Shown: piece after piece, positions 23,919 to 34,148 of the stretch | Layout of the letters: each line of letters opens with the position of its first letter | Numbering within the stretch: position 1 is the stretch's first letter | Source of the DNA: Cupriavidus necator A5-1 | GTDB lineage: Bacteria > Pseudomonadota > Gammaproteobacteria > Burkholderiales > Burkholderiaceae | Length of the DNA stretch: 64,000 nucleotides | Assembly (NCBI RefSeq): GCF_000744095.1 | Contig: NZ_JQLI01000001.1 | Span: forward strand, 4,526,001-4,590,000 | Reading direction: 5' to 3' | Position numbers and translations under genes: made by a program | The notes under the pieces: generated by a model | What the model was told of the DNA's origin: nothing | Database searches by the model: none | Seen by the model: the letters and a program-made list of their open reading frames with translations, nothing else

Positions 23919-24413
23919 ATGGCCGGCATCGGACACATCGATACCCCCGGAAGCGACGCTTCGGGCCAGGAGTTCCTGGTCTTCACGCTGGGGTCGGAGG
24001 AATACGGCATCGACATCCTCAAGGTGCAGGAGATCCGCAGCTACGAGACCGTCACGCGCATCGCGAGTGCGCCGGATTTCATCAAGGGCGTGACCAACCT
24101 GCGCGGCGTGATCGTGCCGATCGTCGACCTGCGCCTGAAGTTCCGCCTGGGCAACGTGCGCTATGACCACCAGACCGTGGTCATCATCCTGAACGTGGCC
24201 GGCCGCGTGGTCGGCATCGTGGTGGATGGCGTGTCGGACGTGCTGACGCTGACCGGCGATGCGATCAAGCCGGCGCCGGAATTCGGCGTGTCGGTCTCGA
24301 CCGAGCACCTGACCGGCCTGGGCACCGTCGACGGCCGCATGCTGGTGCTGATCGATATCGAGAAGCTGATGACCAGCGCCGAGATGGAGCTGGTCGAGGC
24401 CGAGCTGGCCTGA
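23919..24413 (+). CDS. cheW: Chemotaxis coupling protein CheW (second copy)
   Basis: A 164-residue CheW inside the main che operon, directly after cheA. Family marks are QEFLVFTLGSEEYGIDILKV, GVTNLRGVIVPIVDLR and VGIVVDGVSDVLTLTGDAI. It joins receptors to the CheA P5 domain. It is close to the CheW at 13345 through the whole core, but the N-terminus and the segment after residue 125 differ, so the two are established paralogues. An aggagaac site precedes the ATG. Confidence 0.94.
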   Translation: MAGIGHIDTPGSDASGQEFLVFTLGSEEYGIDILKVQEIRSYETVTRIASAPDFIKGVTNLRGVIVPIVDLRLKFRLGNVRYDHQTVVIILNVAGRVVGIVVDGVSDVLTLTGDAIKPAPEFGVSVSTEHLTGLGTVDGRMLVLIDIEKLMTSAEMELVEAELA

Positions 24414-24466
24414 TTCCGGCCGCGCCCCCAACGCCCCCGCCGTAACCTGCAATACCAAGCGAAGCC

Positions 24467-25389
24467 ATGACGCCGTCCCGCAATGCCGCCAGCGCCCCCG
24501 GCAGCCTTACCGGCTTCCCGGGCGCAGTCTCCGCGCCGGCCGCTACCCTGCGGCGCGACGAGATGCGCGACTTCCTGCTGACCGAGTGCGACTTCGAGCA
24601 GATCCGCGCGCTGATCCACCGGCGCGCCGGCATCTCGCTGGGCAGCCACAAGCGCGAGATGGTCTACAGCCGGCTGGCGCGGCGCCTGCGCACGCTGCAG
24701 CTGTCTGACTTCGCCTCCTACCTGGCGCTGCTGGACGCGGACGACCGCTCGCCCGAGTGGGAGTTCTTCACCAACGCGCTGACGACCAACCTGACCTCGT
24801 TCTTTCGCGAGGTGCACCACTTCCCGCTGCTGGCCGAGCACGCCAAGAAGATCGGCCGCCCGTACAGCGTCTGGTGTTCCGCGGCTTCGACCGGCGAGGA
24901 ACCGTATTCGATCGCCATCACGCTGGCCGAGGCGCTGGGCGAGCGCGCCGCCACCGTGCTGGCTACGGATATCGACACGCAGGTGCTGGCCAAGGCCCAT
25001 AGCGCCGTGTATTCGGCCGACCAGGTCGCGCGGCTGTCGCCCGAGCGCCTGAAGCGGTTTTTCCTGAAGGGCACCGGCCCGCGCGCGGGCTCGGTCAAAG
25101 TGAAGCCGGAACTGGCGTCCACCATCACGTTCGAGCCGCTCAACCTGCTCGCGCCCGACTGGGGCATCCGCGAGCAGTTCGACGCGATCTTCTGCCGCAA
25201 CGTGATGATCTACTTCGACAAGCCGACCCAGGGACGCATCCTGGAGCGCTTCGTGCCGCTGCTCAAGCCGCACGGGCTGCTGTTTGCCGGCCACTCGGAG
25301 AACTTCTCCTACGTCACGCGCGCCTTCCAGCTGCGTGGGCAGACGGTGTATGAACTGGCGCCCGACGCCGTCCGCGCGGGAAGGCCGTG

Positions 25390-25390
<1 letters not shown>
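24467..25390 (+). CDS. cheR: Chemoreceptor glutamate methyltransferase CheR
   Basis: A 307-residue CheR that transfers methyl groups from S-adenosylmethionine to receptor glutamates. After a variable N-terminal 35 residues comes the helical domain (RDFLLTECDFEQIRALIHRR), then the Rossmann methyltransferase domain with WCSAASTGEEPYSIAI, VLATDIDTQVLAKA and FCRNVMIYFDKPTQ. The docking subdomain for receptor pentapeptides is present, which fits the WSAF endings of two receptors here. The stop overlaps the cheD start. Confidence 0.94.
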
Positions 25391-26076
<686 letters not shown>

Positions 26077-26097
26077 ACCCAACAAGCACGACCTTAT

Positions 26098-27168
26098 ATG
26101 ACTGCCGCCAAGATCAAGGTGCTCTGCGTGGACGACTCCGCGCTGATCCGCAGCCTGATGACGGAGATCATCAACAGCCAGCCCGACATGGAAGTGGTCG
26201 GCACCGCGCCCGACCCGCTGGTGGCGCGCGACCTGATCAAGCGCCTGAACCCGGACGTGCTGACGCTGGACGTCGAAATGCCGCGCATGGACGGCCTGGA
26301 CTTCCTCGAGCGGCTGATGCGGCTGCGCCCCATGTCCGTGCTGATGGTGTCCTCACTGACCGAGCGCGGCTCCGAGATCACCATGCGCGCGCTGGAGCTG
26401 GGCGCGGTGGACTTCGTCACCAAGCCAAAGCTGGGCATCCGCGACGGGCTGCTTGAATACACCGACACCATTGCCGACAAGCTGCGCGCGGCCTCGCGCG
26501 CACGCGTGCGCGCCGCAACGCAGCCGACTGACAGCGTCGCGCCTCCACCGATACTGCGCAGCCCGCTGCTGTCGACCGAGAAGCTGATCATCCTCGGCGC
26601 CTCCACCGGCGGCACCGAGGCGATCAAGGAATTCCTGATGCCGCTGCCGCCGGACAGCCCGGCGGTGATGATCGTCCAGCATATGCCGGCCGGTTTCACG
26701 CGCTCGTTCGCGCAGCGCCTGGACGGGCTGTGCCGCATCACTGTCAAGGAGGCGGTGCACGGCGAGCGCGTGCTGCCGGGCCATGCGTATATCGCACCCG
26801 GCGACTCGCACCTGCGCCTGGCGCGCAGCGGCGCCAACTACGTCGCGCACCTGTCGCAGGAAGCGCCGGTGAATCGCCACCGGCCGTCGGTCGACGTGTT
26901 GTTCGACTCGGCCGCCGAGCATGGCGGCAAGAACGTGATCGGCGTGATCCTGACCGGGATGGGCAAGGACGGCGCGCGCGGCATGCTGCGCATGCGCGAG
27001 GCCGGCGCCTACAACCTGGCCCAGGACGAGCACACATGCATTGTGTTTGGCATGCCGAAGGAGGCGATCGCCGCCGGCGGCGTGCATGAAGTCGTGCCCT
27101 TGCCGGCGATGACCCAGCGCGTGATGGCGCGCCTGGCCACGTACGGCACGCGCGCGCAGCGGGTGTAA
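26098..27168 (+). CDS. cheB: Chemoreceptor methylesterase/deamidase CheB
   Basis: A 356-residue CheB: an N-terminal receiver domain with phospho-acceptor Asp in LTLDVEMPRMDG (about residue 60) and a C-terminal methylesterase with the Ser-His-Asp triad in GASTGG (about 168), VQHMPAGF (about 194) and GMGKDGARGM (about 290). Phosphorylation by CheA opens the active site, which demethylates receptors and so resets them. It follows cheD by 21 bases. Confidence 0.95.
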   Translation: MTAAKIKVLCVDDSALIRSLMTEIINSQPDMEVVGTAPDPLVARDLIKRLNPDVLTLDVEMPRMDGLDFLERLMRLRPMSVLMVSSLTERGSEITMRALELGAVDFVTKPKLGIRDGLLEYTDTIADKLRAASRARVRAATQPTDSVAPPPILRSPLLSTEKLIILGASTGGTEAIKEFLMPLPPDSPAVMIVQHMPAGFTRSFAQRLDGLCRITVKEAVHGERVLPGHAYIAPGDSHLRLARSGANYVAHLSQEAPVNRHRPSVDVLFDSAAEHGGKNVIGVILTGMGKDGARGMLRMREAGAYNLAQDEHTCIVFGMPKEAIAAGGVHEVVPLPAMTQRVMARLATYGTRAQRV

Positions 27169-27255
27169 ACGAATCGGGGAGGGCGCGCATGCATGCCGGC
27201 ATGCGGCGCCCGCCCTGGCAACAAGCCATAACTGTATTTACTTGGAGCCGTCAAA

Positions 27256-27642
27256 GTGGACAAGAGCATCAAGATCCTGGTCGTGGATGACTTCCCGACC
27301 ATGCGCCGGATCATCCGCAACCTGCTCAAGGAGCTGGGTTTCGTCAACGTCGAGGAAGCCGAGGACGGCGCCGCCGGCCTGGAGAAGGCCAGGGACGGCA
27401 GCTTCCAGTTCGTGATCTCGGACTGGAACATGCCCAACATGGACGGCCTCTCCATGCTGCAGGCGATCCGTGCCGACGCCAATATCGGCAAGACCCCGGT
27501 GCTGATGGTGACTGCCGAGGCCAAGAAGGAGAACATCATTGCAGCGGCCCAGGCGGGCGCCAACGGCTACGTGGTCAAGCCGTTCACGGCGGCCACGCTG
27601 GACGAGAAGATCACCAAGATCTTCGAAAAGCTCGGCGGCTGA
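27256..27642 (+). CDS. cheY: Chemotaxis response regulator CheY
   Basis: A 128-residue canonical CheY. Acidic pocket D11-D12, phospho-acceptor D56 (ISDWNMPNMDG), switch Thr86 and Lys108 (YVVKPF) are in the standard places. CheY-P binds FliM/FliN at the motor and changes rotation. It begins at GTG 27256, with a ttggagc site before it, and is followed by cheZ after 17 bases. Confidence 0.95.
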   Translation: MDKSIKILVVDDFPTMRRIIRNLLKELGFVNVEEAEDGAAGLEKARDGSFQFVISDWNMPNMDGLSMLQAIRADANIGKTPVLMVTAEAKKENIIAAAQAGANGYVVKPFTAATLDEKITKIFEKLGG

Positions 27643-27659
27643 GCCAGAGGAGCGTTTCC

Positions 27660-28295
27660 ATGACTCCGACCCTGAGCAACGATTCCGCCGAGCAACTGAT
27701 CCTGCGCATCGGCAGCCTGACGCGGATGCTGCGCGACAACATGCGTGAGCTCGGCCTGGACAAGGAGATCGAGCGCGCCGCGCAGGCCATCCCCGATGCG
27801 CGCGACCGGCTGAACTACATCGCCGCCATGACCGAGCAGGCGGCCGAGCGCACGCTCAACGCGGTCGAACTGGCGCAGCCGATCCAGTCCGACATCGAGC
27901 AGCAGGCCGAAACGCTGGACAAGCGCTGGGAGGCCTGGTTCGAGAAGCCGGTGGAGCTGGCCGACGCCCGCACGCTGGTGCTCGACACCCGCGCTTTCCT
28001 GTCCGAGGTGCCGGGCCAGGCGCGGGCCACCAACAGCCACCTGCTCGACATCATGATGGCGCAGGACTTCCAGGACCTGACGGGGCAGGTCATCAAGAAG
28101 ATGATGGACATGATCCGCGCGCTGGAGCAGGAGCTGCTGCAGGTGCTGATCGACAATGTGCCGTCCGAGCGGCGGGTGGAGACGCAGGCTGCCGCTACGC
28201 TGATGAACGGGCCGCAGATCAATCCGGAGGGTAAGGCGGATGTGGTGTCGGACCAGTCGCAGGTGGATGACCTGTTGGCTAGTCTGGGGTTCTGA
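27660..28295 (+). CDS. cheZ: CheY-P phosphatase CheZ
   Basis: A 211-residue helical protein. The phosphatase motif is DIMMAQDFQDLTGQVIKKMM, whose Gln-Asp-Phe-Gln-Asp core holds the catalytic Gln. The C-terminal tail QVDDLLASLGF is the conserved CheY-binding helix. It removes phosphate from CheY-P. An agaggagcg site precedes the ATG. It is the last gene of the mot-che operon. Confidence 0.94.
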   Translation: MTPTLSNDSAEQLILRIGSLTRMLRDNMRELGLDKEIERAAQAIPDARDRLNYIAAMTEQAAERTLNAVELAQPIQSDIEQQAETLDKRWEAWFEKPVELADARTLVLDTRAFLSEVPGQARATNSHLLDIMMAQDFQDLTGQVIKKMMDMIRALEQELLQVLIDNVPSERRVETQAAATLMNGPQINPEGKADVVSDQSQVDDLLASLGF

Positions 28296-28339
28296 CGCGT
28301 CAATTCCCAGACGCGGTCAATTCTCGTTGGCGGTTTGCT

Positions 28340-28365
28340 CCCCTCTCCCGCGTGCGGGAGAGGGG
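28340..28365. repeat. Dispersed palindrome CCCCTCTCCCGC-GT-GCGGGAGAGGGG (copy 1)
   Basis: Perfect 12-base arms with a 2-base centre, 44 bases after cheZ and about 200 bases before flhB. The same element occurs at 36247 and, in variant forms, at 36370 and 45903. REP-like, and probably a terminator when transcribed. Confidence 0.85.
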
Positions 28366-28571
28366 ACAGGCCGGCGGTGATTGGTGTCATATCGCAGCTT
28401 GCCCGCACATCCCCCTAAAGTCCCACGCCCCACGCGCCGTTAACTCCACCGCCGCCCCCCATTTCCCAAACAACACCCAATTCCCCCGCCTTTTCCCGTG
28501 AATGGGAAGCCCCCCACGCTTCGATAATCCCTGCTGACGAATAGCGGCTTGCCGCTTCGCACGGAGCGTGG

Positions 28572-29714
28572 ATGTCCGAAGAAAGCGATCTCGAGAAAAC
28601 CGAACCCGCCTCACCCCGGCGCCTGGAAAAGGCGCGCGAGGAGGGGCAGGTGGTGCGTTCGCGCGAGCTCGCCACGTTCATCATGCTGATTGCCGGCGTC
28701 ACCGGCCTGTGGACGCTGGGCGGCCAAATGGGGCGCAGCCTGAACCAGGTCATGCAGGGCGCGCTGCGCTTCGAGCGCGACACCGCGTTCGACACCTCGC
28801 GCATGCTGTCGCGCTTTGCCGTGATGGTCTGGGACAGCCTGCTCGCCTTCCTGCCCCTGCTGCTGCTGTTCGGCGTAGCCGCCGTGGCAGCGCCGCTGCT
28901 GCTGGGTGGCTGGGTGTTCTCGGCCAAGTCGTTCGCGCCGCAGTTCTCGCGCATGTCGCCGATGGCAGGGCTGGGCCGGATGTTCTCCGCGCACTCGCTG
29001 GTGGAGTTGCTCAAGGCCGTGGCCAAGTCGCTGCTGGTCGGCAGCGTCGGCGCCTGGGCGGTGTGGCACCGGCTCCCGGAGGCCATCGCGCTGATGAACG
29101 CCCCCGTGCAGGAAGCGCTGCTGCACATGGTCGACCTGGTGATGTACTGCTGCCTGGTGGTGTCGCTGTCGCTGCTGGTGGTGGCCGCCATCGACGTGCC
29201 CTGGCAGTACTGGGAGTTCTTCAAGAAGCTGCGCATGACCAAGGAAGAGGTCAAGCAGGAATTCAAGGAGAGCGAGGGCGACCCGCATATCAAGGGAAAA
29301 ATCCGCCAGCAGCAGCGCGCCATGGCGCGCCGCCGCATGATGACCGAGGTGCCCAAGGCCGACGTGGTGGTGACCAACCCCACGCACTTTGCCGTGGCGC
29401 TGCGCTATGAGGAAGGCCGCATGAGCGCGCCGCGCGTGGTGGCCAAGGGCACCGGCGAGGTCGCCGCGCGCATCCGCGCGCTGGCCGCCGAGCACCGCGT
29501 GCCGCTGATGTCGGCGCCGCCGCTGGCGCGCGCGCTGCACCGCCATGTCGAACTCGGCCAGGAAATCCCGGCCGGACTCTATACCGCCGTGGCCGAAGTG
29601 CTGGCCTGGGTCTATCAACTGAAGCACTGGCACCACTCGCAGGGCCCGCAGCCGCAGGCGCCGGCGGACCTGCCGGTGCCCGATGAACTCGCCGTACCGG
29701 AAAGTCGCGCATGA
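28572..29714 (+). CDS. flhB: Flagellar export apparatus protein FlhB
   Basis: A 380-residue FlhB, the substrate-specificity switch of the flagellar type III export gate. The N-terminus EKTEPASPRRLEKAREEGQV is typical. Four membrane helices (about residues 30-210) are followed by the cytoplasmic domain with the self-cleavage site NPTH (VVVTNPTHFAVAL, about residue 268). Cleavage there switches export from hook to filament subunits. The tail after residue 355 is Pro-rich. It overlaps flhA by 4 bases. Confidence 0.95.
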   Translation: MSEESDLEKTEPASPRRLEKAREEGQVVRSRELATFIMLIAGVTGLWTLGGQMGRSLNQVMQGALRFERDTAFDTSRMLSRFAVMVWDSLLAFLPLLLLFGVAAVAAPLLLGGWVFSAKSFAPQFSRMSPMAGLGRMFSAHSLVELLKAVAKSLLVGSVGAWAVWHRLPEAIALMNAPVQEALLHMVDLVMYCCLVVSLSLLVVAAIDVPWQYWEFFKKLRMTKEEVKQEFKESEGDPHIKGKIRQQQRAMARRRMMTEVPKADVVVTNPTHFAVALRYEEGRMSAPRVVAKGTGEVAARIRALAAEHRVPLMSAPPLARALHRHVELGQEIPAGLYTAVAEVLAWVYQLKHWHHSQGPQPQAPADLPVPDELAVPESRA

Positions 29715-31792
29715 ACGCTCTGAACTCCTTGTTCAACCTGCCAGGCCTGCGCTCGGCCGGCCAGCTCAAGGCCATGACCGGGCCGCTGCTGATCATCATG
29801 ATTCTCGGGATGATGATCCTGCCGCTGCCGGCCTTCGTGCTGGACCTGCTGTTCACCTTCAATATCGCGCTGGCGATCATGGTGCTGCTGGTCAGCATGT
29901 ACACGCAGAAGCCGCTGGACTTTGCCGCCTTCCCGGCGGTGCTGCTGTTCACTACGCTGCTGCGCCTGTCGCTGAACGTGGCCTCCACGCGCGTGGTGCT
30001 GCTCGAAGGCCATACCGGCCCGGACGCCGCCGGCAAGGTGGTGGAGGCCTTCGGCCACTTCCTGGTGGGCGGCAACTTTGCGGTCGGTATCGTGGTATTC
30101 GCGATCCTGGTGGTGATCAACTTCATGGTGATCACCAAGGGTGCGGGCCGTATCGCCGAAGTCGGCGCGCGCTTCATGCTGGACTCGATGCCCGGCAAGC
30201 AGATGTCGATCGATGCCGACCTGAACGCCGGGCTGATCAACGAAGAAGCCGCCAAGAAGCGCCGCGCGGAAGTAGCGCAGGAATCGGACTTCTACGGCGC
30301 CATGGACGGTGCCAGCAAGTTCGTGCGCGGCGACGCCGTGGCGGGCCTCCTGATCATGTTCATCAACGTCGCCGCCGGCATGGTGGTGGGCATGGTGCAG
30401 CACGACCTGGACTTCGGCACCGCCGTGCACAACTACACGCTGCTGACCATCGGCGACGGCCTGGTGGCGCAGATCCCGGCGCTGGTGATCTCCACCGCCG
30501 CCGGCGTGATCGTCTCGCGCGTCTCGAACGAGCAGGACGTGGGCGAGCAGCTCACCGGCCAGCTCTTCGCCAACCCGCGCGTGCTGTACCTGACCGCGGG
30601 CATCATCGGCCTGATGGGCATCATCCCCGGCATGCCGCACTTCGCCTTCCTGCTGCTGGCGGGCGTGCTGGTGTGGATGGGCCGCTATATGTCGCGCCGC
30701 GCGGCCACGCAGGAACAGGTCAAGCAGCGCGAGGAACGCGCGCCGGCACTGGCGCACGAATCGACCGAGGCAAGCTGGGACGACGTCACGCTGGTCGATC
30801 CGCTCGGCATGGAAGTGGGCTACCGCCTGATCACGCTGGTGGACCGCGCGCAGGATGGCGAGCTGCTGGGCCGCATCAAGAGCATCCGCAAGAAGGTGGC
30901 GCAGGAAATCGGCTTCCTGGTGCCGGTGGTGCATATCCGCGACAACCTGGAACTGAAGCCCAACGCCTACCGCATCACGCTCAAGGGCGTGGAGATCGGC
31001 CGCGGCGAAGCCATGCCGGGCCAGTGGATGGCGATCAACCCCGGCCAGGTCAGCGGCACGCTGCCGGGCGCGGCCACGCGCGACCCGGCCTTCGGCCTGC
31101 CGGCGGTGTGGATCGACGCGGGCATCAAGGAACAGGCGCAGTCGTACGGCTACACCGTGGTCGATGCCAGCACGGTGGTGGCCACGCACCTGAACCACCT
31201 GATCCACATGCATGCGGCCGAACTGCTGGGCCGCCAGGAAGTGCAGGCGCTGCTGGACCGCATCGCCAAGGACTCGCCCAAGCTCACCGAAGACCTGGTG
31301 CCAAAGACCATCACGCTGACGGCGCTGCAGAAGATCCTGCAGAACCTGCTGGACGAAGGGGTGCCCATACGCGACATGCGCACCATTCTCGACGTGGTGG
31401 CCGAGCACGCGCCCAAGGTCAGCGATCCCAACGAGCTGACCGCGATGGTGCGCGTGGCGCTGGGCCGCGCGATCACGCAGCAGCTGTTCCCGAACAACGC
31501 CGACCTGCAGGTGATCGGCCTGGATGCCGGCCTGGAGCGCGTGCTGTCGCACGCGCTGACCAACGGCGGTGGCATCGAGCCGGGCCTGGCCGACGCGCTG
31601 CTGCAGCAGACCCAGGGCGCGGTCACGCGCCAGGAGCAGATGGGGCTGGACCCGGTGCTGCTGGTGCCGTCGCAGCTGCGTCCGCTGATGGCGCGCTTCC
31701 TGCGCCGCACCATGCCGCAGCTGAGGGTGTTGTCGCATTCCGAAGTGCCGGACAACCGCAATATCCGGATCACCGCAATGATCGGTGCCTGA
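29711..31792 (+). CDS. flhA: Flagellar export gate protein FlhA
   Basis: A 693-residue FlhA. About eight membrane helices in residues 20-330, with the FHIPEP-type loop (PLPAFVLDLLFTFNIALAIM, TLLRLSLNVASTRVVLLEGH) and GDAVAGLLIMFINVAAGM, are followed by the large cytoplasmic domain (from 350) that docks chaperone-substrate complexes. It uses the proton gradient to drive export. It starts within the flhB stop (ATGA). Confidence 0.96.
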   Translation: MNALNSLFNLPGLRSAGQLKAMTGPLLIIMILGMMILPLPAFVLDLLFTFNIALAIMVLLVSMYTQKPLDFAAFPAVLLFTTLLRLSLNVASTRVVLLEGHTGPDAAGKVVEAFGHFLVGGNFAVGIVVFAILVVINFMVITKGAGRIAEVGARFMLDSMPGKQMSIDADLNAGLINEEAAKKRRAEVAQESDFYGAMDGASKFVRGDAVAGLLIMFINVAAGMVVGMVQHDLDFGTAVHNYTLLTIGDGLVAQIPALVISTAAGVIVSRVSNEQDVGEQLTGQLFANPRVLYLTAGIIGLMGIIPGMPHFAFLLLAGVLVWMGRYMSRRAATQEQVKQREERAPALAHESTEASWDDVTLVDPLGMEVGYRLITLVDRAQDGELLGRIKSIRKKVAQEIGFLVPVVHIRDNLELKPNAYRITLKGVEIGRGEAMPGQWMAINPGQVSGTLPGAATRDPAFGLPAVWIDAGIKEQAQSYGYTVVDASTVVATHLNHLIHMHAAELLGRQEVQALLDRIAKDSPKLTEDLVPKTITLTALQKILQNLLDEGVPIRDMRTILDVVAEHAPKVSDPNELTAMVRVALGRAITQQLFPNNADLQVIGLDAGLERVLSHALTNGGGIEPGLADALLQQTQGAVTRQEQMGLDPVLLVPSQLRPLMARFLRRTMPQLRVLSHSEVPDNRNIRITAMIGA

Positions 31793-31802
31793 GGAACAAT
31801 TG

Positions 31803-34148
31803 ATGAGCGTAGCCAAGTTCGTCGCGGCCAACGGCCGTGAAGCCATGCGCCAGGTGCGCGAAGCCATGGGGCCGGATGCCGTGGTGCTGTCCAACCGCAC
31901 GGTGGAGGGCGGCGTCGAGATCGTCGCCATGCGCGATACCGATCTCGGCAGCGTGTCCGCCACGGCGCAGGTCTATGTGCCGCCCGCACCGGCGGTCGAG
32001 CCCGCTGCCATCGGCGACCTGCGCGGCGAACTGCGGTCGATGCGCGCGATGATCGAGCGACAGTTGGCCGGCATCAGCCCCGCCGCGGGCGCGGCCGCCC
32101 ACGGCGTTGCCGCCAGCGATCCGCTGCGTGAATCGCTGTTCGAGTGGATGGTCGGCGCCGGCTTCTCCGGGCAACTGGCGCGCACGCTGCTGGCACGGCT
32201 GCCGCTCGGCTACGACCGTCCGGCCGCGATGACGTGGATCCGCACTGAACTGGCCAGCAAGGTGCCGGTGCTGGGCGACGAAGACAGCCTCTTTGCGCAA
32301 GGCGGCGTGCTGGCACTGATCGGACCCACCGGCGTGGGCAAGACCACCACCACCGCCAAGCTGGCGGCACGCTTCGTGCTCCGCCACGGCGCGGATAAGC
32401 TGGCACTGCTGACCACCGACAGCTTCCGTATCGGCGCGCATGAACAGCTGCGCATCTACGGCGACATCCTGGGCGTGCCGGTGCATGCGGTGAAGGACGC
32501 CGCCGGCCTGCGCTTTGCGCTGGCGGCGATGAAGGACAAGCACCTGGTCATCATCGACACCGTCGGCATGAGCCAGCGCGACCGCAGCCTGTCCGAACAG
32601 ATCGCCATGCTGGCCGGCGTGCCCGCGCCGGTGCAGCGCGTGCTGCTGCTCAACGGCGCCAGCCACGGCGATACCCTCAATGAAGTGGTGCACGCCTACC
32701 GTCATGACGCCGCGCCCGAAAGCGGCGGCATCGACGGCTGCATCATCAGCAAGCTGGATGAAGCCACGCACCTGGGCTCGGTGCTGGACGTGGTGATCCG
32801 CCACCGGCTGCCGGTGTTCTATGCGTCCACCGGCCAGCGCGTGCCCGAGCACCTGGAACTTGCCAACAGCACCGCACTGGTGGAGCGCGCCTTCCTCACG
32901 CCGCGCCGCGGCTCGGTCTTTGCCGATGCCGATGCGGCGCGCCGCCGCCAGGCCGCCAGCGATGATGCCGTTCAGTCAAAGGGCGGCGCCGACGACGTGC
33001 TGCGCTCGCTCACCGACAGTGCCGACGCGCTCGGCAATTGCGTGGCGGAACTCAACAGCGCGGGCCTCGGCTTCGACCTGGCCCGCGCGCTGTGGCAACA
33101 GCGCGGCGCCGGCGCACCGGCGCTGCGCGCGATGGGGCAGCAGGTGCGCGAAGCGGTGTGCCGCGACGTCAACCGCCTGTGCGACCGGTACGTGCTGGCG
33201 CTCGCCACCACGCTGCAAGTGAATGTTCCGGGCCGCCGCACGCCCCAGCCGATGCAGCACACGCTGTGGCTGGCCGACCGCGACGGCACGCCGCTGGCCG
33301 CCACGGTGACGGCCACGGGCCGCGCCGGCCAGCCGATCGGCGAGGCCGACGCCGACGCCGATGCCGCCAACCTGCGCGCCGCCATGAGTGCCGCGCGCAA
33401 GGTCGTCAACCTGCTTGAAGCGGTACCGTCCGCCGCCATGCTGGCGCGCTGGCAGCAGGCTGGCGAGCGCTGGGTCGCCAATGCGCGCAAGACCGCGCGC
33501 GTGGTCAGCGCCGGCGCCGCGTGGAAGCTCGATGCACTGGCCGATACGCTGACCTTCCACGCTGTGGGCGATGCCACCGTGCGCGAGCGTGATGTCGTGC
33601 GCTGGCTGGCCAGCGCCGACGTGCGCGTGCCGGAAAGCCCGGTGCGTGGCAAGGGCGCGCCCGAAGGCGGCATCAATGCCTGCCTGGTGGTAGCGCGCGT
33701 GGTCGACCGCGCCACCGGCGAGCTGCTCGACACCCGCTACCTGCTGTGCGATCCGGCGCTGGCGCACGACGCTGCACAGGTCGCGCGCTGGGCGCCGTGG
33801 ACCGATACCGCCGACGCACGCCTGCGCACGCTGCGCCATGCTGCCGACCACTTTGCGCAGGATGCCGAGGCCGGCCACGCCGCCGGCGCCGCGCTGGCTG
33901 CGCTGCAACTGGGCCTGTCGGTGCTGCGCCTGGAACACGCGCCGACCGCCAGCGCACCCGCCTTCCTCGCGCGCCTGGCCGGCCGCACCGCGCGCCAGGG
34001 TGCGCCGGTGGCCGGCACGGTGCTCAACGAAGGCATGGGCCGCATGCTGGCGCTGCTCGACGTGCTGGAGAACTACCCGGGCCGCGGCGCTGCCACGCCG
34101 GCCGCCGGTATCAACACGAACGCCGACGCGATGGGGGTCCTGCAGTGA
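31803..34148 (+). CDS. flhF: FlhF, SRP-type GTPase for flagellar placement, with long C-terminal extension
   Basis: A 781-residue protein starting MSVAKFVAANGREAMRQVRE, the usual FlhF opening. A basic/variable region is followed by the SRP-like NG GTPase domain: P-loop GPTGVGKTTTTAKLA at about residue 174, TTDSFRIGAHEQLRIY, IDTVGMSQRD and ISKLDEATHLG. It recruits the basal body to the pole. Most FlhF proteins end soon after the GTPase domain. Here about 400 further residues follow (from about 380), with no domain I recognise but alternating helical and strand-like parts. Start 31803 rather than 31785 is chosen from the N-terminal motif. Confidence 0.92.
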   Translation: MSVAKFVAANGREAMRQVREAMGPDAVVLSNRTVEGGVEIVAMRDTDLGSVSATAQVYVPPAPAVEPAAIGDLRGELRSMRAMIERQLAGISPAAGAAAHGVAASDPLRESLFEWMVGAGFSGQLARTLLARLPLGYDRPAAMTWIRTELASKVPVLGDEDSLFAQGGVLALIGPTGVGKTTTTAKLAARFVLRHGADKLALLTTDSFRIGAHEQLRIYGDILGVPVHAVKDAAGLRFALAAMKDKHLVIIDTVGMSQRDRSLSEQIAMLAGVPAPVQRVLLLNGASHGDTLNEVVHAYRHDAAPESGGIDGCIISKLDEATHLGSVLDVVIRHRLPVFYASTGQRVPEHLELANSTALVERAFLTPRRGSVFADADAARRRQAASDDAVQSKGGADDVLRSLTDSADALGNCVAELNSAGLGFDLARALWQQRGAGAPALRAMGQQVREAVCRDVNRLCDRYVLALATTLQVNVPGRRTPQPMQHTLWLADRDGTPLAATVTATGRAGQPIGEADADADAANLRAAMSAARKVVNLLEAVPSAAMLARWQQAGERWVANARKTARVVSAGAAWKLDALADTLTFHAVGDATVRERDVVRWLASADVRVPESPVRGKGAPEGGINACLVVARVVDRATGELLDTRYLLCDPALAHDAAQVARWAPWTDTADARLRTLRHAADHFAQDAEAGHAAGAALAALQLGLSVLRLEHAPTASAPAFLARLAGRTARQGAPVAGTVLNEGMGRMLALLDVLENYPGRGAATPAAGINTNADAMGVLQ

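Noticed and set aside
29615..31963. 782-codon open frame on the minus strand across flhA
   Set aside because: Shadow of flhA; His/Gln/Arg-rich composition and no recognisable motif.
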